Positions 57,362 to 64,000 of a stretch of DNA of 64,000 nucleotides are shown here, one piece after another. The stretch is from Neurospora tetrasperma FGSC 2508 (lineage: Eukaryota; Ascomycota; Sordariomycetes; Sordariales; Sordariaceae), in NCBI RefSeq assembly GCF_000213175.1, contig NW_009799104.1, forward strand, positions 3,382,586 through 3,446,585, written 5' to 3'. The notes beneath the pieces were generated by a model. It was not told the origin of the DNA, did no database searches, and worked only from the letters and a program-made list of their open reading frames with translations. Every line of letters begins with the position of its first letter. Position 1 is the stretch's first letter. The translations under genes and the position numbers were made by a program.

Positions 57362-59155
57362 ATTACTATTAACGGGGGTCAACTAACACCAATTAACCCA
57401 TAGATGAAGGACATTGTGGAGGATGTTAGCGACGTCTACACCGAAGTCAGTAGGTTTCATAATCACATGAAGGAAGTCGGAAAGATTTTGAGGAGCAGTG
57501 GGAACTTGGATATTATAAATGCCTTGGGAAACTTGACAGTCTAAGTCAAGTAACTGACGAAGACTTAACATAACTCTCGACGAAGCTGCGACGGAAAACG
57601 TCATGCACTTCACCAAGTCTGGAATGACACAATCGAGAGTTGCCGGATGCGGTTAAGTTACAGTCTTTACTGAAGTTTTCATTTGTTTAACGGGGCCCGT
57701 TTTCTCACCGACATCCATGGGCTAGCATAGCAGGCCTGCATATGCTGGCCATTATGGGGGAGTGTCTGTCATTCATTCTTTGATTTCCTTAGTCATTAGC
57801 TGAGTTTCGATTGAAATTTCAAGTCATGGACCATGTTAACTCACCAGCATTGCCTTCTGTGCAATGTCAATCACTGGTTGACAACAGCGAGAAGTTATGT
57901 CCTACACCCTGCCCCTCAGTTTCCCGAAACAAGTGAGTTGATCTCGAAACCGATGATGACTTCCGAGGGGGTGGTTGGATCTCATGAAACCAAGCAGCCG
58001 CAATAGCACACCTTCAACCAAGTACGAGATCGAGATCGACCGGACTATAAGACGTTGGGGGCCAAGCCAATCGACCCAGCGAACAACCGTAGCACATGCC
58101 GGCTAATGGATTGAGGTGTCACGGCCCGGCTGGTTGGTGAAGTGCTTCCCGTTGCAGGAAACAATGTTGCACGACGGCACGGAACAGATCTTCGGGGTTC
58201 CACAGATATTTCCGGCTGCCAGTTGCGGCAAAACGAACGAGGGTCCCATGACTGTAGAGCTGAAGATGGGTTCACGTCTTGGCCAAGTATTTTGCACTGA
58301 GGTTGTATGCTTCCCGATGCTATGCGGTTCGTTTGCGATCACCTGCATCTGAACGAACAGTCATTCATACCATTTATCGACATGACTGCCAACGAACAAT
58401 AATTGCTTGTCTCCCATGAAGAACTACATCATCTCAATTGGTAACAATCAGATGAATAGCAATGGATACGCGTCGGAAGAAGGTCCAAAAAAGAAATGTG
58501 GTCAGCCCGTTCAGGATTCGAACCCGTATCTTCCTCAAGGACCTCAGTCAGAAGTGAAATCATTCCACCCCAGGGATGTTGCCTTTTACACCACCGAACC
58601 AACCACGGATAGGCAGCCGGCCAAGGGGATTCATGTACCCCAAAGGCACCTTCCGCATGTCGAGTGCATGCGGTATAGAATACTCGCTACCTTCTTCCCC
58701 TACGTCATCCACCAATCCCATCATGCAACTCTGCCTTCCTCCTGCAGTGTGGACAAAACACCATCAGACTCCCATCGAGATCGTCTTGATAATTCTCCAG
58801 TTGCCGATTTCCAACCTCTTTCGACAAAGTTCCGGCATCTTCAGCCGTGGTATGGTCACTGGCGCACCACCCGCCTCTACACAAGTTCTTTGCAGTACTA
58901 GTAATCCATTGGCAACGCAGTCGCTACACCATCATGCCCCGCATCGACCGATCTGTCGTCGTTGGTAATCCGACATCATCTTCAACCGTTATGGCTTAAA
59001 TAACAGACGGCTACGCCCAGTCCCGCAGCATTGAATCTGGCCACCACCGACGTCGGCATCTCACAGAAAACCAATTCACAAGCGACCGAAACGCATCTAC
59101 CGTCCAGTACAGCGCCCTGTTACCACGACCAGAATATCACGACCGTCGTTCAACC
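57362..59155. other. Intergenic 1.8 kb with a possible extra exon and a tRNA-like unit
   Basis: 57404-57544 may belong to the preceding orphan gene. A tRNA-like Pol III unit lies at 58493-58600 on the minus strand, listed separately. The remainder shows nothing recognisable. Confidence 0.4.
58493..58600 (-). other. tRNA-like Pol III unit (degenerate, long variable arm)
   Basis: The minus strand has a perfect A box (TGGTGTAAAAGG, 58593-58582), a perfect B box (GGTTCGAATCC, 58524-58514) and a T6 run (58492-58487) just beyond. A D-stem GTGT/ACAT, a T-stem with four of five pairs and a variable-arm hairpin TCCT-TG-AGGA can be drawn. The acceptor has only six of seven pairs, three of them wobbles, and no anticodon arm is convincing. 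A tRNA-Leu/Ser pseudogene or tRNA-derived SINE head fits best. Confidence 0.45.
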
Positions 59156-59837
59156 ATGTCTCCCACGAGCTTCCTCCCCTACTCCGACCCCAAGACACTC
59201 GGGTTCCTCGACCTGCCCCTCGAGATCCGCATCTTCATCTATCGCGATGTCGTCCTCCAGCCCGACACCATCGAGCTAAGCCGCAGACGACCCGTGTTCG
59301 AGTGTCTCCAAGAAGCCGACACCACCGCCATTCTCTCTCTGAACCAGCAGACCCGCGCCGAAGCGCTCGACGTCTTTTACTCTGAAAACACATTCCGCAT
59401 CGTCGTCGCAGACGAAGAGAACGAGGATCTCCTGAGCATGCTTCCCCAAGCCGTGGATCGCCTACCGATCCGACGCTTGGAGTTGACGCATCCTGTTATT
59501 GCTTCTTCGCTGTCGAATACCATGCTATACAGGCCGGATGTGGACAATAAGACATGGATGTCTGTTCTATCGAATCTTAGAAGTTTGTGTATTATTGTTG
59601 TGGAGCCTGAGACACTCCCGGTACATGAAGAGGTTGTAATAAGGGAGGAAGGGGAAGGGCGCAACTCGATGATTTCGTTGAGGGATGTTAAGAGCTTTTA
59701 TTCGCAGCTTGTGGCGCAGTCGTTGGAGAGTTCGAGGTATGTGGGTTTCTGTGATACTGCGGCATTGATGACTTGCTGACTTGGTTGATTTGGACGGTAG
59801 ATCTACGCTCGTTTCACTGTTGACGCTGAGGATTTGA
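59156..59837 (+). CDS. 2EXR/F-box-like domain protein
   Basis: Exons 59156-59736 and 59801-59837; the 64-bp intron (GTATGT...GGTAG) rejoins an Arg codon. 205 residues. The pattern FLDLPLEIRIFIYRDVV at about 17-33 followed by LSLNQQTRAEALDVFYSENTFRI at about 61-83 is the fungal 2EXR type, a large family whose N-terminus resembles an F-box. Its role is unknown; many members are lineage-specific and lie in variable regions. The second exon adds only about twelve residues. If the intron is not spliced, the frame ends at 59779 with a slightly different tail, so the C-terminus is uncertain. Confidence 0.75.
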
Positions 59838-62800
59838 GGTTCACTGGATCCTCGAAATGATGCGCTCAGAGAATGAAGTATGTAGTAGGTACAATAGCAT
59901 CTAGGTCTTGGTGCCCTCCATATTATTTACAGGCATCCAGACACATTTGTTCGCATTATCTAACACGCAATTCCTTTCGCAGGGCCGGAATCTCAGGCCC
60001 CGGTATGACCGCACTGTCACGCCTTACAAGGATCGCGAGTCCCAGTCATTCTACTGCTTGCGAATTGACCCCGAAGCACAGGCTGTGCACCCTGCATATC
60101 CGGTCCGACCACACTGTCCCAAATTTGCAACAGTGCAGCTTAAACCACCGCTTCCCATTCCCGGCTGCGGGCCGGTGATACGCATAGCATCCGGCAACTC
60201 CATCAACTACCCATCAAATTTTCCACGACTTTCTGCTTTGGGAGCACGGGTTAGCCTAGCCAATGGTCTCCATGCGGAGGACGCCGTCGCAGATATTGCA
60301 GTTGGCGTTCATGGCCCTTTACAACGCATTGCACTTCCAGCCGAAATTGTTGTCGCCGTGCGTGGAGATAGGTGACCTGCAAGGATTGGTCGGCAGAATC
60401 CAGGTTCTTGCTGTCCCAGGAATTTGGGAAGACGCACGTTTGATCACGATTCTATCATTGCAGATAAGGTTAGGTAGGTATGGACTTGGTCTCGCCCGTG
60501 CGGGTGTCGAGCGCGTTCAGGCAGGTGAAGGTTAGCTGGCGGTACTGGTTGGCGGATGACTCGTTGCGGATAATGGGGTTGTCAACGATCATACGGAAGC
60601 CAGGCTGGAAAGTAATCACCTTAGACCCGTCCAGGGAGCGGTGAAATAGACGTATATTCTGCCGCCACGGGCACTGTCGGAGAGGACGTTGGGGTGCTGG
60701 GCAACTCGGGCAGCCGGAATCAGAGGGTAAAGAGAGGTCCACTTTTGTTAGGAGGTTTCCGTGAAGCAGGAGGACACTCGGTGTTGGTGTAATATTTACG
60801 CCCCTTACAAGTTATCTAAAGGCCAAAGTCATCTTCAATATCAGGTAGAGTCTTTAGAGCCCTCATGTTTTGTTTTCAGAATGCTTTTAAACAAGCCATT
60901 ACCCTACAGTGTCCGTCCTCATTAATGTACCGCCTTATCCTCCACTGCACAAGGATTGAGTTTCAGTTGCGGATGGATGAAGGAAAAAAATTCCCTCGGC
61001 TACGCTGGGAGTTGACTGAAGATATTGGCCATGTCACATCAAGCTCACTCACTGCACTGCATGGGCACTCAATAGATACAAGACTCGAAGACTGATCAAA
61101 CAGATCCTGCGAACGCTCCAGTCACCCGCAGCCCAGCAAATTTGGTTGCGGAAGGGACTACACGGTCCACTGAAAATAAGTACCATTATGCCGGCATTGT
61201 GGGTGTATCAGTTCTGGTGCGACCGGGAGGAGGAAAGATCAAGGGAGGACGTTTCACGGAGTCACGGACGTATCTCTGTTAGTGAGGGCCATGTTTAGCC
61301 CTAGGTGAACACGATCGCTCTACTACCCCTATCAACAGCCTTTTAAGGTAGATAGTTGTCTGTTTAGATGTTTTTGCTAGCCTTTCCTCGTTTAGCCACT
61401 GCGAGACCATTTGCCAGTGGTTCTATCCACACTCTGCCGATTTCTGTTTTTGTGAGAGACTCTTGTCAGTCATTTCACCGCTTGTAGCGCTAGGTAGGTA
61501 TCAATGAAAAGATACAAGACTCAGAACTGTCACAGCCCTCCCTCGCGATAGCTTGGAACTTGAGCACATCAGGCAGAGTCTATGGCAGGTGATTTGATTG
61601 AGAAGCTCCAACGCTTGATTCAAATGTGTAGTAAAAGACACAAATGCGTGCACGAGTATGCCAAAGGCAGCGTGAAATGCGCGTAGGTGAATGAGGTGGT
61701 CTGTCCATCCTTTTGTTCGAAAGCCGCATCAACGCGTCGCTGTTTGTGTTCGGAAGCAGGGTGGAATGGGTAGGTAGGTAGGCATGAGTGAAATGAATGG
61801 GTTGAAGCTGGTGGGGAGGTTGATAAGTCACAGGTTTGTGGCAGATTTTCGGAAAGGGACAGTGGTCGAGCGGTATGGTGTGCAGCTTTGCAATCCACCA
61901 GGGTTAGGCCCAGGGGAAAACTGCCCGCTCATGGCGGCCGCGTCACCGTAGAACTGTGTACACTACACTAAAGTACGACTGATAAGCGCTGAGCGGTGCC
62001 CCTCTGGGATAGTTTCTTGTAACTGGCGTCTTCCGGCTATGCAAATAGGGCTCTACTACTCCCTTCCAGTTGCTCAAACGTCCCCTGTTCGATTCGCGAT
62101 CGAGACCTTTCCACCTTCTTTTTTTGGTCCTTTTACCGTTTTTGCTTTTACTATCTGACTGGCACTGCAATCCATCCATCATCCATCATAATACTTCCGT
62201 CTTCTTTGTGATACGTTCATTTTGCTAGCTTTAGACCTACAATGTGTACTTTCGGTACTCATGTATCGGCGCAGGAAGTAGCAGCATTATTCTATTATCC
62301 ACCTTCCGTTTGTCAACTGCTTTTGAGCCCCGTCGTGTAATACTGAAAATCCTGTAATATTGCGAGTGCTCAAATGTCTTTTCATATCGTGTTGATTCAC
62401 TTCAACGTAGGTTTATGTCAGGTTGACGTGACTCTCTTCAGTTGCCTGCCCAAATCGTTCCTCAACCGATCACATTTTGACCAACAATGATCGGTTCATT
62501 AACATCTCGAGTACTTGCGGTCTGTGAGCTCCTTTTGCGGCATCACTAGTTTACTATACCCAGGTCTCATCCGATGTCCATACCGCTGCCATTGGGCCAA
62601 CCCATTAATCTGGTACGGTTGAGGGGTGACGCGGCCGGCTTGCAAGGCTGAGCAGTCCACCCACAAGGCCCTACGTCACGCACAGAACATAATTTGACTC
62701 CCGAAATTTCTTTCTACCCCTCGATCAAAGTTCGCAAACAGCAACTGTTAACTGCGCGTCACCGTCTTCTTGCCCCTTGTAACACCTCGACGACTGCGCA

Positions 62801-62903
62801 TACGTAGAGGTACTTTCATCACCTTGAGCCACAGTTGCGCGCTCCTATTGCGACCATCTTAGTTCTGCGCGTCTTTCAAGTCCCTCACGATACATTGTAC
62901 AGC
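59838..62903. other. Intergenic 3.1 kb with one tRNA-like fragment, no gene
   Basis: Frames at 59873-60535 lack protein patterns. A tRNA-Ser-like 5' half lies at 61856-61926. Several TAGGTAGGTA runs occur around 60470, 61495 and 61770. Nothing else recognised. Confidence 0.45.
61856..61926 (+). other. tRNA-Ser-like fragment lacking a T-arm
   Basis: GGGACAG is followed by a perfect A box TGGTCGAGCGG, an anticodon-arm-like segment with CTTTGCAA, and a variable-arm-like hairpin GGGTTAGGCCC. The T-arm and B box are missing, and the 3' end CTGCCC pairs with the 5' end only if one base is lost. Likely a truncated tRNA pseudogene or SINE head. Confidence 0.35.
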
Positions 62904-64000
62904 ATGGCGTCAAATGCAACGGAAGCGAACAACAGGCTCGACTCGTCCAGCCGGGCGCTCAGCAGACCAGAAATACTCAATACTTCTCGTAAGACACATC
63001 CAGCCCGAAACATTGTGTCAAATCATCGTACATTCTCTTCATCGTTGCTAATAAATTCCATCGCAAACAGGCATTCCCAAAGTCTGCACCACATTGCGCG
63101 GCAAAGTCAATGCTCCTGAACCAAACGACGAGGCCTCCAAGCGTCATATTATCACCATCGCTGAGCGATTCCAAGGGCGCATGGCAACGAAAGGCGAAGT
63201 TGCGCTGTCATTCTTCACAGGAGCGTCCCGTTTGCACGAGCCAGGCGGGGAGACCGTCGGTGCCTACTCGGTAATCTTCACCGAAATGTCACCAAACACC
63301 GACGACCATGGCAAGCAAGCCGAGATGGCGTGGAGTTCACGGTTACTTAGGGACAACGTAGTTGCAGAAGCTCTGGCAGTGGTCCAGGCACTTCAGCTTG
63401 CCCACCAGCGGTTGCGCACCCTTCCTCCTGGTCCAGGTGGTCCCAAGCTTGCTACGGTACATATTTTCACGGGAGCCCTTCACGTGTTCCGAGACATCGT
63501 ACTTACCAACAACGCCTGGAGTGCGAACAGGAGTCTCACTCCTCACGCTAAACTCTTGAGAACGATTCAAGTCATGATGTTCGAACAAAGTCAGAAGCTT
63601 GGCGACATTCCCGATCTGGAGGTCGATTTACACCTCTACTGGCTAACGGCGGAAAGTAGCCTCGAGAGCCAGCGGGCCGCCAAGCGCGTTGCCCTCCAAT
63701 GTCGACTACTTGATGGCGAGCAGAATATGTTTACCCTGGACGGTGAAGCCAGACTCGCTGCAGAGATGCCTCCATCGGTGTATCTCGATGTAGAACACGC
63801 CCTTATCCAAAAAAGTAAGGATCACAAAGAGAAGTCCAACGAGAAATCAGCAGCAGCCGGTGTCCCTAGAGATATCATCTGTTCCGTTGGATACCACGAC
63901 TCGTGGTACGGTCAGTCATATGACCCCTGTCCGGAGCCATACGTCTCCTCCTTTTCCGACCCCGAGGACTTTTACGATTCGGACCTCGAGGTCCACGAGT
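62904..64000 (+). CDS. Partial gene at right edge, RNase H-like pattern
   Basis: Exon 1 is 62904-62988 (MASNATEANNRLDSSSRALS); the 82-bp intron has GTAAGA and AACAG and restores Arg. Exon 2 (63071 onward) is open to the end of the window, at least 338 codons in all. In the middle, GAYSVIFTE, then VAEALAVVQALQLAHQRL and ATVHIFTGALHVFRDIV have the beta-strand/helix order of RNase H-like folds, in which the last block usually reads IFTDS. Here Gly-Ala replaces the acidic residue, so catalysis is doubtful. The C-terminal part is acidic (FSDPEDFYDSDLEVHE) and continues beyond 64000. Such proteins are common, poorly studied genes in filamentous ascomycetes; the fold call is tentative. Confidence 0.6.

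Overview
This 64 kb window is nuclear DNA from a filamentous ascomycete, most likely a sordariomycete. The evidence is short (about 50-110 bp) GT-AG introns with CTAAC/CTGAC branch sites, a RIP-mutated retrotransposon (CpA and TpG nearly absent, TpA abundant, CpG kept), a Humicola-type GH45 cellulase, an ascomycete laccase ending in DSGI, a HET-domain gene, and conserved housekeeping genes. I cannot name the species.

Layout. 0.4-7.8 kb (all minus strand): a UbiA-family prenyltransferase, a single-span membrane protein with a Cys-rich PAN/apple-like ectodomain, and a fused HAD/terpene-cyclase gene of the drimane-synthase type. The last carries an apparent frameshift. A 34-bp inverted-repeat element lies between the first two. 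9.8 kb: intron-containing tRNA-Ala(AGC). 10.27-17.35 kb: one complete but RIP-killed Ty3/gypsy chromovirus on the minus strand, with two 645-bp LTRs. 18.2-22.4 kb: a low-complexity acidic protein and a three-exon GT90 (CAP10-like) glycosyltransferase. 24.7 kb: a small secreted eight-cysteine protein. 26.4-27.4 kb: GH45 endoglucanase with CBM1.

31.2-42.2 kb is a housekeeping block: RPB2 (Pol II second subunit), a PET117-like COX assembly factor, VMA10 (V-ATPase subunit G, six exons including a 3-nt and a 9-nt exon), a CTNNBL1 homologue and a histidine-phosphatase-fold protein. PET117/VMA10 and CTNNBL1/phosphatase are divergent pairs; VMA10 and CTNNBL1 converge. 43.0-52.0 kb is accessory: a HET-domain gene followed by two tandem paralogues of an unrecognised helical family. 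The second paralogue seems broken by one in-frame stop, with its next exon still preserved. 52.5-54.7 kb: a seven-exon laccase. 56.7-64 kb: an orphan two-exon gene, a 2EXR/F-box-like gene, two tRNA-like relics and, at the right edge, a partial gene with an RNase H-like pattern.

The strongest leads are (i) a UbiA prenyltransferase close to a drimane-type HAD-cyclase, a possible small (mero)terpenoid locus; (ii) the HET gene next to a young pseudogene of a paralogous pair; (iii) the VMA10 micro-exons; (iv) opposite RIP gradients in the two LTRs; and (v) a candidate MITE. Gene models with introns were assembled by eye from splice signals, reading phase and protein continuity. Species, expression and database matches could not be tested.
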